A stretch of DNA of 45,109 nucleotides from an uncultured Verrucomicrobiota bacterium (GCA_949293415.1 CASFDK010000019.1:1-45109); one strand, 5' to 3'; positions 33,471 through 42,823 are shown, counted from the first letter of the stretch. The notes: generated by a model not told the origin, from the letters alone. Made by a program: numbers and translations.

Positions 33471-33950
33471 ATGGAAAAACTGTTGAAACTAATGCTCGAC
33501 GGAGAACCCCTTTCCACTGAACAGATGGGAAAGGTTCTCGGCTATTCCAAAGAGGAGCTTGACGCGGAACTCAAAAACCTTTCCGATGCGGGGATTCTGC
33601 TCGGATGGCGTCCGGTCATAAATCCCGACGTAGAAGAATCGTTGGTGCACGCGGCAATCGAACTTCGGATAAATCCCGAGCGCGACGGCGGCTTTGACAG
33701 GCTCGCGCAGCGCATAAGCCGTTTCGACCAAGTGGACTCGTGCTACCTTATGAGCGGCGCGTACGACCTTCTGTTGTTCGTCAAGGCGAAGTCGCTCAGG
33801 GCTGTGGCGAGCTTCGTCTACGAAAAGCTGGCGACAATCGGCGGCGTAACTTCGACGGCAACGCACTTTTTCCTCAAGACGTACAAACAGCAGGGCTTTT
33901 TGATTCAGCGCGATGTCAATGGCGGCGAACGCCTTTTCTACTCGCCGTAG
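33471..33950 (+). CDS. Lrp/AsnC-family transcription regulator
   Basis: The 159 residues contain an N-terminal helix-turn-helix (LSTEQMGKVLGYSKEELDAELKNL, about residues 16-39) and a RAM/AsnC ligand-binding domain ending in GGVTSTATHFFLKTYKQQG. Such regulators sense amino acids. The next gene, 103 bp on, is an aminotransferase, a neighbour pairing often seen; regulation of it is inferred. Two hairpins separate them. Confidence 0.9.
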   Translation: MEKLLKLMLDGEPLSTEQMGKVLGYSKEELDAELKNLSDAGILLGWRPVINPDVEESLVHAAIELRINPERDGGFDRLAQRISRFDQVDSCYLMSGAYDLLLFVKAKSLRAVASFVYEKLATIGGVTSTATHFFLKTYKQQGFLIQRDVNGGERLFYSP

Positions 33951-34001
33951 TCTGCCGCCTGTTTCCGACTCCGCCGCGCGGGAGCTTTCCGCGCGGGGCA
34001 A

Positions 34002-34029
34002 TCGCCCGCCTTCGGGCGAATCCTTTTTT
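34002..34029 (+). terminator. Rho-independent terminator after the Lrp-type gene
   Basis: TCGCCCG/CGGGCGA (7 bp, loop CCTT) is followed by six T residues. A second, GC-rich hairpin (CCGCGCGG, 33974-33981 with 33989-33996) precedes it. The terminator ends only 23 bp before the aminotransferase ATG, so that gene must have partial readthrough or its own promoter inside the lrp end. Confidence 0.8.
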
Positions 34030-34052
34030 ACCAGCATTTTAATATTTCGGAA

Positions 34053-35219
34053 ATGAAAGAACCCAAAGATTTTGTCGCCGAACACATACGCGACCTTCCG
34101 CGTTCGGGTATTCGCGCGTTTTTCGCAATCGCCGCCACAATGGAGGACGCAATATCGCTCGGCATCGGCGAACCCGATTTCGTAACGCCGTGGCACATCC
34201 GCGAAGCCGCAATTTTCGCGCTCGAAAAGGGTAAAACATCGTATACCGACAACCTCGGACTCAAGCGTCTGCGCTCGGAAATCTCGAAGTACGTCGCCAA
34301 GAACTACGGAGTTTCGTACGACCCCGCGGGCGAGATTATGGTCGGCGTGGGCGTGTCGGAAGTGCTCGACTGCGCGTTGCGGGCAATCATAAACCCGAAC
34401 GACAAAATTATGTACCACGAGCCGTGCTTTGTCTCGTACTCGCCGAGCATAAAGCTCTGCCACGGCATTCCCGTGCCCGTCAAGACCCGCGCGGAGGACA
34501 ATTTTGCATTCAATATCGAGGAAGTGCGCAAGGCGTGGCAGCCCGGCTGCAAGGCGATAGTCATAAACTTCCCGACAAATCCCACGGGCGGCGTTGCGGA
34601 AGCCGACCAGCTCAAGGCTCTCGCCGACTTCGCAAGGGAAAAGGATATGCTTGTAATCAGCGACGAAATTTATTCCGAGCTGACGTACGAGGGCAAACAC
34701 GTTTCAATCGCCTCGTTCGACGGAATGAAAGACCGCTGTATTTTCCTGCACGGCTTCTCGAAGGCGTTTGCGATGACCGGCTTTAGAATCGGCTATGCGT
34801 GCGCCCCGAAGGGAATTATCGACGGAATGATGAAAGCCCACCAGTACGCGCTTATGTGCGCGCCGATTGTCTCGCAGGAGGCTGCGATTGAGGCGTTGGT
34901 AAACGGAAGGGAGTCGATGGAGCGGATGCGCGAGCAGTACTGCCGCCGCCGCGACTTCATCGTGGGCAGATTCAACGAAATCGGCATGGACTGCCACCTT
35001 CCCAAGGGCACTTTCTACGCGTTCCCTTGCGTCAAAAAATTCGGGATGAGCTCGATGGACTTCGCAACGAAAATCCTCAACGACGCAAAGGTTGCGGTTG
35101 TCCCGGGATCGGCGTTCGGCGAATCGGGCGAGGGCTTTGTCCGCGCGAGCTTCTCGACAAGCTACGAAAATCTCGTCGAAGCCGCCGACAGAATCGAAGC
35201 GGCAATTTCCAAATGGTAG
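34053..35219 (+). CDS. Class I/II PLP aminotransferase
   Basis: The 388-residue enzyme has fold-type I motifs: GIGEPDFVTP, YTDNLGLKRLR, NFPTNPTGG, SDEIYSELTYEG and HGFSKAFAMTGFRIGY with the PLP lysine near residue 237. It fits the Ig subfamily of broad amino acid aminotransferases (aspartate, aromatic or methionine salvage). The exact substrate cannot be told. Its stop is 6 bp before der. Confidence 0.9.
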   Translation: MKEPKDFVAEHIRDLPRSGIRAFFAIAATMEDAISLGIGEPDFVTPWHIREAAIFALEKGKTSYTDNLGLKRLRSEISKYVAKNYGVSYDPAGEIMVGVGVSEVLDCALRAIINPNDKIMYHEPCFVSYSPSIKLCHGIPVPVKTRAEDNFAFNIEEVRKAWQPGCKAIVINFPTNPTGGVAEADQLKALADFAREKDMLVISDEIYSELTYEGKHVSIASFDGMKDRCIFLHGFSKAFAMTGFRIGYACAPKGIIDGMMKAHQYALMCAPIVSQEAAIEALVNGRESMERMREQYCRRRDFIVGRFNEIGMDCHLPKGTFYAFPCVKKFGMSSMDFATKILNDAKVAVVPGSAFGESGEGFVRASFSTSYENLVEAADRIEAAISKW

Positions 35220-35225
35220 AAAATT

Positions 35226-36641
35226 ATGGAGCGTAAATCCGAACTAAAAAGCATAGCACTTGTCGGCAGACCGAACGTGGGCAAAAGCCGCCTTTTCAAC
35301 AGGCTTCTCGGGCGGCGCGTGTCAATCGTGCACGACCAACCGGGGGTCACGCGCGACATCGTGCTCGAAAAAATTTCGGACAATGCGCTCCTGATGGACA
35401 CGGGCGGGATGGGCGCGACCGCCGAGATGACCGAAAAAATCATCGCCGACGCGACCAACGAGCAGGCGAACTTTGCAATCGTCGCCGCCGACGTAATCGT
35501 GTTTGTCGTGGATTCGCAGGCGGGGCTTACGGCGTTGGACGAGGAAATTGCGTCGCTTCTGCGTTCTTCGGGCAAAAAGGTCGTGCTTGCGGTCAACAAG
35601 GTGGATTTGCCCATGCACGAGGAACGCGCTGCGGAATTCCACAGACTCGGATTCCGCGATGTCGTGGAAATTTCCGCCGAACACGGCTACGGAATGGACG
35701 CGCTCGTGGAAGTTCTCGAACGCGAGTGCGGCGACATCTCGACTCCGCCTTCCGACGACGCGTCCGACCGCGTTAAAATCTGCGTGGCCGGCAGGCCGAA
35801 CGTGGGCAAAAGCTCGATTCTCAACCGAATCTTGGGCGAGGAACGGCTTATCGTAAGCGACGTTGCGGGCACCACGCGCGACAGCGTAAAATGCGACATC
35901 GACGCGCCGCTTAAAAACGGCGAGACGATGAAATTCCGCCTCTTCGACACTGCTGGGCTGCGCGTAAAACGCAAGACAAACACTTCGCTCGACTACCTTT
36001 CGTCGCTCCGCACCCGCAGGGCGATTGAGGCTTCCGACGTCGCGATTTTGGTGCTCGACGCAATGGAGGGCGTGTCGGAACTCGACAAGCGTCTGGCGGG
36101 CGAAATAGTCGCGTGCGGCGCATCGCTGATTGTGGTCGTCAACAAGTGGGACTACGCAACCGAAACTTTCGCAAAATCGCCCCTGCGCGGCTACACCGAC
36201 ATCCGCCAATTCGGCGAAAAATTCGACGAAGCCGTCCGCCAAAAACTCGGCGCAATCGGCGATTCTCCCATTTATTTCGTTTCGGCAAAAGACAACAAGG
36301 GCGTAGACAGGCTGCTCGAAGCCGCGTGGCGCATGTATAAAAAAATGAATTCGACTGTTCCGACCTCGAAACTCAATTCGTGCGTCAAAAAACTCGTCGA
36401 TACGAATCCGCCGAAATACGTCGACGGCAAACGCTTCAAGGTATACTATTGCGTAAAAACCGCTTCGCGCCCGTACACAATCAGAATGTACTGCAACAGG
36501 GCGGATTCGCTTACCGAAACCTACCGCCGCTACCTCGTCAACGGCATACGCGACAGCCTGAATCTCGGCGGCGTGTCGGTGAAGATAGAGACGGTCGGTA
36601 AAACTCCGCAGACTCTGCAGGAAAGACTCGGGGGAAAATAG
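35226..36641 (+). CDS. der: Ribosome-assembly GTPase Der (EngA)
   Basis: Der is the two-GTPase protein needed for 50S subunit assembly. The 471-residue product has two G domains, with GRPNVGKS at residues 14-21 and again near 190, NKVD and NKWD specificity motifs and a KH-like C-terminal domain ending in KIETVGKTPQTLQER. The stop overlaps fmt's GTG by one base, so the two are coupled. Confidence 0.97.
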   Translation: MERKSELKSIALVGRPNVGKSRLFNRLLGRRVSIVHDQPGVTRDIVLEKISDNALLMDTGGMGATAEMTEKIIADATNEQANFAIVAADVIVFVVDSQAGLTALDEEIASLLRSSGKKVVLAVNKVDLPMHEERAAEFHRLGFRDVVEISAEHGYGMDALVEVLERECGDISTPPSDDASDRVKICVAGRPNVGKSSILNRILGEERLIVSDVAGTTRDSVKCDIDAPLKNGETMKFRLFDTAGLRVKRKTNTSLDYLSSLRTRRAIEASDVAILVLDAMEGVSELDKRLAGEIVACGASLIVVVNKWDYATETFAKSPLRGYTDIRQFGEKFDEAVRQKLGAIGDSPIYFVSAKDNKGVDRLLEAAWRMYKKMNSTVPTSKLNSCVKKLVDTNPPKYVDGKRFKVYYCVKTASRPYTIRMYCNRADSLTETYRRYLVNGIRDSLNLGGVSVKIETVGKTPQTLQERLGGK

Positions 36642-37597
36642 TGAAAACGGCTTTCTTCGCGTCCGACGAAATCGCCCTAGGGGCAATCGAATTTCTAAAA
36701 AATTCGCCGGACTTTCCGTTGGCGTGCGTTGTCAGCAACCCCGACAAGCCGAAGGGCAGGGGCAGGAAACTTTCGCCCAACGCGGTATCGCAGTGGGCAA
36801 TCGAAAACGGAATCGAACTTATGCGCCCCGAGGGCGGCGCGGACGACGCGACCGTTGCGCGCCTGCGCGAACTCGGCGTGGAACTGATAATTGTTATGGC
36901 ATACGGCTGTATGCTCAAAAGCAACGTGCTCGACTACGGAAAATATCCGTGCCTAAACCTGCACGGCTCGATTCTGCCCAAATACCGCGGTGCGTCTCCC
37001 ATCGAAACGGCTATCGCGCTGGGCGAAACCCGTACGGGCGTAAGCCTTATGCGCATCGTCAAAAAAATGGACGCAGGCGCAGTGTGCGACGTTTTGGAAA
37101 TCGAAATCGGCGCCGACGATACGGCAATTTCGTTGCGCAAGAAATTCCGCGACGCATCGCCCGAACTATTGCGCCGAAACCTGCCGAAAATCGCGGACGG
37201 CTCGGCTGTATTTGTCGAACAGGACGGGTCGGCGGCGACATATACGCGCAAGTTCGACAAGTCGGATATGCTCGTCGACTTTGCGGCGGACGGAAAGACA
37301 ATCCGCGACAGAATCCGCGCGCTCGGTTTCGGGATTTTCGAGTGTGGCGGCGACGCAATAAAGGTCTCCGGCGCATACTACCAACGCGAGTCGAACCCGT
37401 CGGCGACATTCGGCAAAGTGCTCGCAGCCTCGGCTTCGGACGGAATAAAAATCGCGTGCGCCGACGGCTGGGTGGGCTTTGCAAACCTCCAAAAACCGTG
37501 CGCAAAAATGATGTCCGCAAAAGACTTCTTCGCGGGATACAAAATCGAAGCCGGCTCGGTGCTGAAGTCGAATCCGTACAAAAGCCTTTTGAGATAA
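36641..37597 (+). CDS. fmt: Methionyl-tRNA formyltransferase
   Basis: Fmt formylates initiator Met-tRNA using 10-formyl-THF. The 318-residue protein has the catalytic triad Asn106, His108 and Asp144 (in CLNLHGSILPKYRGASP and KKMDAG). The start is GTG at 36641, sharing a base with der's stop, with GGGGGAA just upstream as ribosome-binding site. It is slightly shorter in the C-terminal domain than many homologues but complete. No def gene is adjacent. Confidence 0.95.
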   Translation: MKTAFFASDEIALGAIEFLKNSPDFPLACVVSNPDKPKGRGRKLSPNAVSQWAIENGIELMRPEGGADDATVARLRELGVELIIVMAYGCMLKSNVLDYGKYPCLNLHGSILPKYRGASPIETAIALGETRTGVSLMRIVKKMDAGAVCDVLEIEIGADDTAISLRKKFRDASPELLRRNLPKIADGSAVFVEQDGSAATYTRKFDKSDMLVDFAADGKTIRDRIRALGFGIFECGGDAIKVSGAYYQRESNPSATFGKVLAASASDGIKIACADGWVGFANLQKPCAKMMSAKDFFAGYKIEAGSVLKSNPYKSLLR

Positions 37598-37693
37598 ATC
37601 GGCGCGGTCGGTCGGAGTTTTCGACATCGGCGAATTTGCTTGCGTGCGGCGACGGTCGGCTTAACTTGGAACGCTTAACTTTTACATCTGAAT

Positions 37694-38893
37694 ATGAAAC
37701 CTAAAAAAGTCGGAATCCTCACGGCGGGCGGTCTCGCGCCCTGCCTCTCAAGTGCAATCGGCGGTCTTATCGAACGCTACACGGAAATCGATCCTTCGAT
37801 TGAAATCCTGTGCTACATCAACGGCTACAAGGGGCTGTTGCTCGGCGACAGCATCAAGGTAGACGCAAAAATGCGCCAACAGGCACACCTGCTGCACCTC
37901 TACGGCGGCTCGCCCATCGGCAACTCGCGCGTAAAGCTCACAAACGTCAAGGACTGCGTAAAGCGCGGCTTGGTTAAGGAAGGTCAGGACCCGCAAAAAG
38001 TGGCGGCGGATCAGCTCGTAAAAGACGGTGTAGACGTTCTGCACACAATCGGCGGCGACGACACAAACACGGCGGCTGCCGACTTGGCGAAGTTCCTAAA
38101 GGAAAATAATTACGAACTGACCGTTATCGGTCTGCCCAAGACAATCGACAACGACGTATACCCCATCCGCCAGAGCCTCGGCGCATGGACGGCTGCCGAA
38201 GAGGGCGCAAAATTCTTCAAGAACGTGGTCGGCGAATGCGGCGCAAATCCTCGAATGCTCATCATCCACGAAGTGATGGGGCGTAACTGCGGCTGGCTGA
38301 CGGCGGCGACTGCTGCAAAATACCGCGAAATGCTCAACAGGGGCGAATACGCCGACGGTCTCGGTCTTACAAAGGCTCGCCGCGACGTGCACGCCGTGTT
38401 CATTCCCGAAATGGAAATCGACATCGCCAAAGAAGCCAAACGCCTCAAAGAGGTTATGGACAAGAACGACTGCGTAAACATCTTCATCTCGGAAGGTGCG
38501 GGCGTTAAGACGATTGTCGCCGAAATGGAAGCCAAGGGCGAAGAAGTTCCCCGCGACGCATTCGGACACGTAAAACTCGACGCCGTAAACCCCGGAAAAT
38601 GGTTCGGCAAACAGTTTGCGGAAATGATCGGCGCGGAAAAGGTGATGGTGCAAAAGAGCGGCTATTTTGCCCGCGCGGCGGCGGCAAACGCCGACGACTT
38701 GCGACTGATTAAGAGCTGCACCGATCTCGCCGTGGAATGCGCAATGAAACGCGAAGGCGGCGTAATCGGACACGACGAAAACAACGGCAACATCCTCCGC
38801 GCTTGTGAATTTGAGCGAATCAAGGGCGGGAAGCCGTTTGACACGACACAGGCATGGTTTGTAGATTTGCTTAAGCAAATCGGACAGGCGTAG
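37694..38893 (+). CDS. Pyrophosphate-type 6-phosphofructokinase
   Basis: The 399-residue protein phosphorylates fructose 6-phosphate. GILTAGGLAPCLSSAIG forms the first loop, GGDDTNTAAADL (from about residue 119) carries the Asp typical of PPi-dependent enzymes where ATP enzymes have Gly, and PKTIDNDVYP is the catalytic loop. A PPi donor is thus likely, which makes the step reversible. The final 70 bp of the gene are repeated downstream at 38944-39015. It is 96 bp past fmt, probably with its own promoter. Confidence 0.9.
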   Translation: MKPKKVGILTAGGLAPCLSSAIGGLIERYTEIDPSIEILCYINGYKGLLLGDSIKVDAKMRQQAHLLHLYGGSPIGNSRVKLTNVKDCVKRGLVKEGQDPQKVAADQLVKDGVDVLHTIGGDDTNTAAADLAKFLKENNYELTVIGLPKTIDNDVYPIRQSLGAWTAAEEGAKFFKNVVGECGANPRMLIIHEVMGRNCGWLTAATAAKYREMLNRGEYADGLGLTKARRDVHAVFIPEMEIDIAKEAKRLKEVMDKNDCVNIFISEGAGVKTIVAEMEAKGEEVPRDAFGHVKLDAVNPGKWFGKQFAEMIGAEKVMVQKSGYFARAAAANADDLRLIKSCTDLAVECAMKREGGVIGHDENNGNILRACEFERIKGGKPFDTTQAWFVDLLKQIGQA

Positions 38894-38894
38894 T
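38823..38894 (+). repeat. First copy of a duplicated gene tail (inside the phosphofructokinase gene)
   Basis: These 72 bp cover the end of the phosphofructokinase gene, its TAG included. They recur at 38944-39015, 121 bp downstream, with one difference, a synonymous change (GTA here, GTG there, both Val). Confidence 0.95.
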
Positions 38895-38904
38895 CGCGCA
38901 AAAG

Positions 38905-38940
38905 GGGGAAGTATGCGAAGCATAACTTCCCCAATTTTTT
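38905..38940 (+). terminator. Terminator after the phosphofructokinase gene
   Basis: GGGGAAGT with ACTTCCCC, plus ATGC/GCAT inside with one bulged base, are followed by six T residues. It lies between the two copies of the gene tail. Confidence 0.9.
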
Positions 38941-38943
38941 GTG

Positions 38944-39015
38944 AGGGCGGGAAGCCGTTTGACACGACACAGGCATGGTTTGTGGATTTGCTTAAGCAAA
39001 TCGGACAGGCGTAGT
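38944..39015 (+). repeat. Second copy of the phosphofructokinase gene tail
   Basis: Seventy-one of 72 bases equal 38823-38894. It holds codons for the last 22 residues plus TAG but has no start and follows a terminator, so it is not expressed as part of the gene. It is itself followed by a different terminator (39038-39068). Confidence 0.95.
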
Positions 39016-39037
39016 TCTTGCTTGGGTCGATTCTTGA

Positions 39038-39068
39038 GGGGAGTTTGGCTTGCCGAACTCCCCCTTTT
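39038..39068 (+). terminator. Second terminator, after the repeated tail
   Basis: A 12-bp stem (39038-39049 with 39052-39063, one T-G pair, two-base loop) is followed by CTTTT. Its sequence is not related to the terminator at 38905-38940. It lies 41 bp from the convergent GH50-like gene's stop. Confidence 0.8.
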
Positions 39069-39108
39069 ATTGCACGGTTCTTTCGAGGGGTTGCGGACTT
39101 TTGCGGAA

Positions 39109-41319
39109 TCAGTGCCAGTTGCGGTCGTTTTGCGCTCCGCTGCCGTACGCGCCCTTTGCTTCGAACCGCATTTTGTAGACTTCTTCCGAGAATTTTTTGA
39201 ATGTCTCGACGAGCTTGTAATGCGGGGTGTCCGCCACATCGACAAGCCCTATGCCGCTGTCGGCTTTGTCATATCTGCCCGTGGCGGGCAGGTCGAACCA
39301 CGCGAACCAGTCGATGCCCGCGATTGCGGGGTTGTGCGCCGCGCTCCGCATAAACTCGAGCGTGTATTGCGCCTGTTTTTCCGCCGTTTCGACGGGCACC
39401 ATTGTTATGCCGAACGTGCCTTCGTCGCGCGGCGTAAAGTGGTATTCGCCTATGAGAATGGGTCGGTCTTTCGAGCCTGCGGGCAGGGCGAGGTTCGAGA
39501 CGTTGTAGCGGTAGATGTTCGCCGTGACGACTTCGCAGTAGTCGGCGGAAATCATCGCCGCGTATTCCCACGCCGAGCCGTACGTTCCGAAGCTGCATCC
39601 AAGATACATTGCGTTTTTGTCGATGTCCTTGATTGCGTCGCGGCAGACTTTGAAGTACCGGCGGGTATATAGCTCTTCGAAATCGGACAAATCGGCGAGC
39701 CCCGCTTTTGTCTTCGGGAAAAAGTCCCTCGTTTTCAGAAAGTCGGTTTCGGATGCGTAGTTTGCACCCCACGCAGCATTGAGTTTTTCGGGCGTTTTGT
39801 ATTTCCCTTCGAGCATCCGCCAGAACGCCCTTTTCGCGCTTTGTTTTTCTCCGCACGAGAGCACGGCCTTCGAAATTTCGGCGCGCTTTTCAACCCACGG
39901 AAGTTCGCCGTCAACAAACACGCCGAAACAATACGGGCTTTTGATGTACTGCGCACATTCGGCGAGCCGTTCGCGTACCGACTTTTCGAATTCGGGCGAG
40001 AACCAGTCTGGCGGCAGCTGCCACCAGCCGTGCAGTTTGTATTCGCCGTCAATCCATTCTTCGGGCGCGGAATAAACCGTTACCGTGTACGGGATTTTCG
40101 CCTTTTCGAGAAGCGGGTATTCGCTCAAGTGTCCGCCCAAATTCACGCCGAAGAGCTTTGCGCGCCGCGCCAGAACTCCCGCAAGAAAGTCGGCGTTCGG
40201 ATTGCCGTATTTTATGTCGATATTCCGCGCGTAGTAGTTGAAGCTTTTGGCGGGCTTGCCCTGAAAATAGGAGCGTTTGAAAGGTTCGGTCGTCAATGTG
40301 TATTTGTCTCCGACGGCATTTTCGAAGAATTTTTCGCGCCCCTCTATCGGCGTTGCGGGAGTGCGCTTTTCGCAGTCGCGCCCGTCCGACTTCGGCGGGT
40401 TCAAGCTCCATCCGAAGCCGACTTTGCAAACGCCGACCGCGTAGAACGGATTTCCGTCGGGCGTGATGAACCACCACTTGCCGTCGATTTTCTGCGTTCT
40501 GAATTTGCCCGTCGCCCCGAATTTGCGGTCGGGCGAAATCAAGCCGAAATACCCGTCGCGGTCGGGGCGCGAGCGGGGCAGGGCGTCGGCGAGTTTTTTC
40601 TCGCGCGAAGCCTGCGCTTTCAAGTCGGCATCCGAATGCACTTTGTCCGCCCAGTCGCGGTGTTTGTACTGACCGTATTTGTCGATGAACGGGAAAAATT
40701 CCGCCTCCGACATCGACAGGATTTTGTCCGTCGGCTTCAGATAGTGGTTTTTGAACGGGTTGTTGCGGCACGACGCGAACACTTTTGCGTTGTGCACCGC
40801 CCAGTCGCTTTTTGCGGGGGCGTTGAAGCCGCGCACTTTTATGTTGTCGAAAACCGCCGTTCCGCCCGCGGGCACGCATACGCGCATTGTGCATTTCCGA
40901 CCCGCGCGTCCGTGGAAGACCGCCCTGAGTGTTTCGATGTCGCCGTCACCGTGCAGGAAGAAAGGGCGTTCGCTGCGGAAGTCGGTATATTTGCCGTTTT
41001 GGTCGATGAACCCCACTTCCGGCGCGCCGCGCGAACCGCCGATTGTTTTGTAGTTGAACGACACTTCGAAGACGTTGAATTTGTCGCTCGAGACTTCGAA
41101 GGCGGTTGCGGGTTTGTCTTTTGAAGCCGCACACAAAAGCGAACGCGAGCCGCCAATGGCTTCGCCCGCCACGTCCGTGATACGCGACTGCAAGCCGAGT
41201 TCCAGCGATGTTTTCGTTCCCTCGAAGTCTTCGCTTGCAATGATGTTTTCCTGTGCGCACGCCGATACGCAAGCCGCCGCGACCGCCGCCGCAGTAAATC
41301 CGAATATGTTGCCGATCAT
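39109..41319 (-). CDS. GH50-like glycoside hydrolase, lipoprotein
   Basis: The 736-residue product begins with a lipoprotein signal (GFTAAAVAAACVSAC), with likely lipidated Cys21. Residues 30-170 are a carbohydrate-binding-like beta domain; then a (beta/alpha)8 domain with DRDGYFGLISPDRKFGATG and WWFITPDGNPFYAVG, features of GH50 agarases and relatives. Candidate catalytic glutamates are Glu472 (in FVDGELPW) and Glu625 (in IGEYHFTP), the acid/base and nucleophile spacing of clan GH-A. True substrate unknown; agar is not certain. The ATG at 41319 is preferred to a TTG at 41340. It is transcribed away from rpoN. Confidence 0.8.
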   Translation of the reverse strand: MIGNIFGFTAAAVAAACVSACAQENIIASEDFEGTKTSLELGLQSRITDVAGEAIGGSRSLLCAASKDKPATAFEVSSDKFNVFEVSFNYKTIGGSRGAPEVGFIDQNGKYTDFRSERPFFLHGDGDIETLRAVFHGRAGRKCTMRVCVPAGGTAVFDNIKVRGFNAPAKSDWAVHNAKVFASCRNNPFKNHYLKPTDKILSMSEAEFFPFIDKYGQYKHRDWADKVHSDADLKAQASREKKLADALPRSRPDRDGYFGLISPDRKFGATGKFRTQKIDGKWWFITPDGNPFYAVGVCKVGFGWSLNPPKSDGRDCEKRTPATPIEGREKFFENAVGDKYTLTTEPFKRSYFQGKPAKSFNYYARNIDIKYGNPNADFLAGVLARRAKLFGVNLGGHLSEYPLLEKAKIPYTVTVYSAPEEWIDGEYKLHGWWQLPPDWFSPEFEKSVRERLAECAQYIKSPYCFGVFVDGELPWVEKRAEISKAVLSCGEKQSAKRAFWRMLEGKYKTPEKLNAAWGANYASETDFLKTRDFFPKTKAGLADLSDFEELYTRRYFKVCRDAIKDIDKNAMYLGCSFGTYGSAWEYAAMISADYCEVVTANIYRYNVSNLALPAGSKDRPILIGEYHFTPRDEGTFGITMVPVETAEKQAQYTLEFMRSAAHNPAIAGIDWFAWFDLPATGRYDKADSGIGLVDVADTPHYKLVETFKKFSEEVYKMRFEAKGAYGSGAQNDRNWH

Positions 41320-41329
41320 TTGTCTTAGG

Positions 41330-41356
41330 ATTGTACGCAAATGCGCGACGAGTCAA
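41330..41356 (-). promoter_or_regulatory. Candidate promoter of the GH50-like gene
   Basis: On the minus strand TTGACT (41356-41351) precedes TACAAT (41335-41330) with a 15-bp spacer. The transcript would start close to 41323, only about four bases before the ATG at 41319, so the message would be almost leaderless; this also argues against the TTG start at 41340. Confidence 0.4.
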
Positions 41357-41455
41357 GCGGCAAATCTGCTTCGTTCCCCGCGCGATTTTTTCGAAACTGC
41401 GGACGCGTTTTTACTTGAGAAAACGCCTCAAAAATGTTGTCGTCTGACGGTAAAA

Positions 41456-42823
41456 ATGGCGGCTGAATTCGGTCAGATACAGCGGCAGGAACAATCGCTT
41501 GTCCTCACCGCGCAACTAAAGCGTAGCTTGGAAATTCTCCAAGCCGCGTCGCTCGATTTGGAGCATATCGTAGCCGCCGAGCTCAAGGGTAATCCGCTTC
41601 TCGAGGAGATTCCCCCCGACGATTTCGAGCGTCCACAGACTGTCGGCGAATCGGCGGACGACGACTTCGGGGACATCGACGAACCGTCCCGAAATTCCGA
41701 CGCCTACAAAGAACAAAAAACGCGCGATTTCATTTTAAATTCGCTCCCGGACAAAACTTCGCTGCAGGAACATCTTTTGCAGGAGGCGAATCTCGACGCG
41801 GCAACGCCCGAAATCGCCAAGGCATTCGAAAATCTTGCCGGTTCGCTCGACGAGCGCGGCTTCCTTTTGCCCGACGCGCTCGACAACGCCCGCGCAGCGG
41901 GGTTCGACGAAAAGACGGTTTCCGCCGCACTCGAGCTTCTGCGCGAGTCCGAGCCGTCGGGAATCGGCGCGTTCGATATGCGCGATTCGCTGATGTTGCA
42001 ACTCGAACACAAAGGGCTTTCGGGCAGCCTTGCCTACCGCATTCTCGAGGACCGCTACGACCTCCTGCTCAAGCGCAAAGTCGCCGAGATTGCCGAGCTT
42101 GAAAACCGTTCGCCCGCCGCCGTCGAGGAGGCAATCGGCGAAATCGCAAAACTCCACACGTCGCCCGCTTCGGAGTATGCCGCCGAAAACGAAAGATACA
42201 TCGAGCCCGAACTTACATTCTTCAAAAACGACGACGGCATCTGGGATGTCGAGATGTCGCGCGATACCCTGCCGAGGTTGCGCATAAACCCCGAGTACCG
42301 CAAAATGGCGGCGGACGAGAACGTACGCCCCGACGAGCGTTCGTACATAAAGGAGAAAATCCGCGACGGGAAATCGCTGATGGACGCGATAGAAATGCGG
42401 CAGAAGACGCTGCTTAAAATAGGGCGCGCGATTCTCGAAAAACAGGCGGACTTTTTCGAGCGCGGAAGGGACGCGTTGAAGCCCATGACTATGCAGGACG
42501 TAGCCGACGAAATTGGCGTACATTCAACTACGGTCGGGCGCGCGGTTTCCGAAAAATACGCGCAGACGCCGTTCGGGCTGTTTCCGCTCAAGTCGTTTTT
42601 CAGCGGCGGCTACGAATCTTCTGGCGGCGGCGAAATGTCGAGCGCGGCGGTCAAAAATCTTATAAAAAAAATCGTGGCGGAGGAGTCGCCCCGCGCGCCG
42701 CTCAGCGATGCGAAAATTGCCGATATGCTTGCAGAGGACGGCGTAAACGTCGCCCGAAGAACGGTAGCAAAATACCGCGAGGAACTTTCCATCCCGCCAA
42801 AATCACTAAGAAAGCGTTTTTGA
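41456..42823 (+). CDS. rpoN: RNA polymerase sigma-54 factor
   Basis: The 455-residue protein has region I (IQRQEQSLVLTAQLKRSLEILQ), an acidic region II, the core-binding region, a helix-turn-helix (MTMQDVADEIGVHSTTVGRAVSEKY) and the RpoN box ARRTVAKYREE (residues 433-443) that reads the -24 element. Sigma-54 needs an enhancer-binding ATPase; none is coded here. The ATG at 41456 is chosen because region I starts directly after it; the in-frame upstream part overlaps the divergent gene and is unlike sigma-54. tsaB starts 1 bp after the stop. Confidence 0.95.
   Translation: MAAEFGQIQRQEQSLVLTAQLKRSLEILQAASLDLEHIVAAELKGNPLLEEIPPDDFERPQTVGESADDDFGDIDEPSRNSDAYKEQKTRDFILNSLPDKTSLQEHLLQEANLDAATPEIAKAFENLAGSLDERGFLLPDALDNARAAGFDEKTVSAALELLRESEPSGIGAFDMRDSLMLQLEHKGLSGSLAYRILEDRYDLLLKRKVAEIAELENRSPAAVEEAIGEIAKLHTSPASEYAAENERYIEPELTFFKNDDGIWDVEMSRDTLPRLRINPEYRKMAADENVRPDERSYIKEKIRDGKSLMDAIEMRQKTLLKIGRAILEKQADFFERGRDALKPMTMQDVADEIGVHSTTVGRAVSEKYAQTPFGLFPLKSFFSGGYESSGGGEMSSAAVKNLIKKIVAEESPRAPLSDAKIADMLAEDGVNVARRTVAKYREELSIPPKSLRKRF

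Noticed and set aside
39841..41124. Plus-strand ORF (427 codons) opposite the GH50-like gene
   Set aside because: Antisense shadow of a lipoprotein glycosidase with clear motifs; no ribosome-binding site.
41456..42823. Sigma-54 promoters near rpoN or elsewhere
   Set aside because: I did not find a convincing TGGCAC-N5-TTGCA pattern upstream of any gene in the window.
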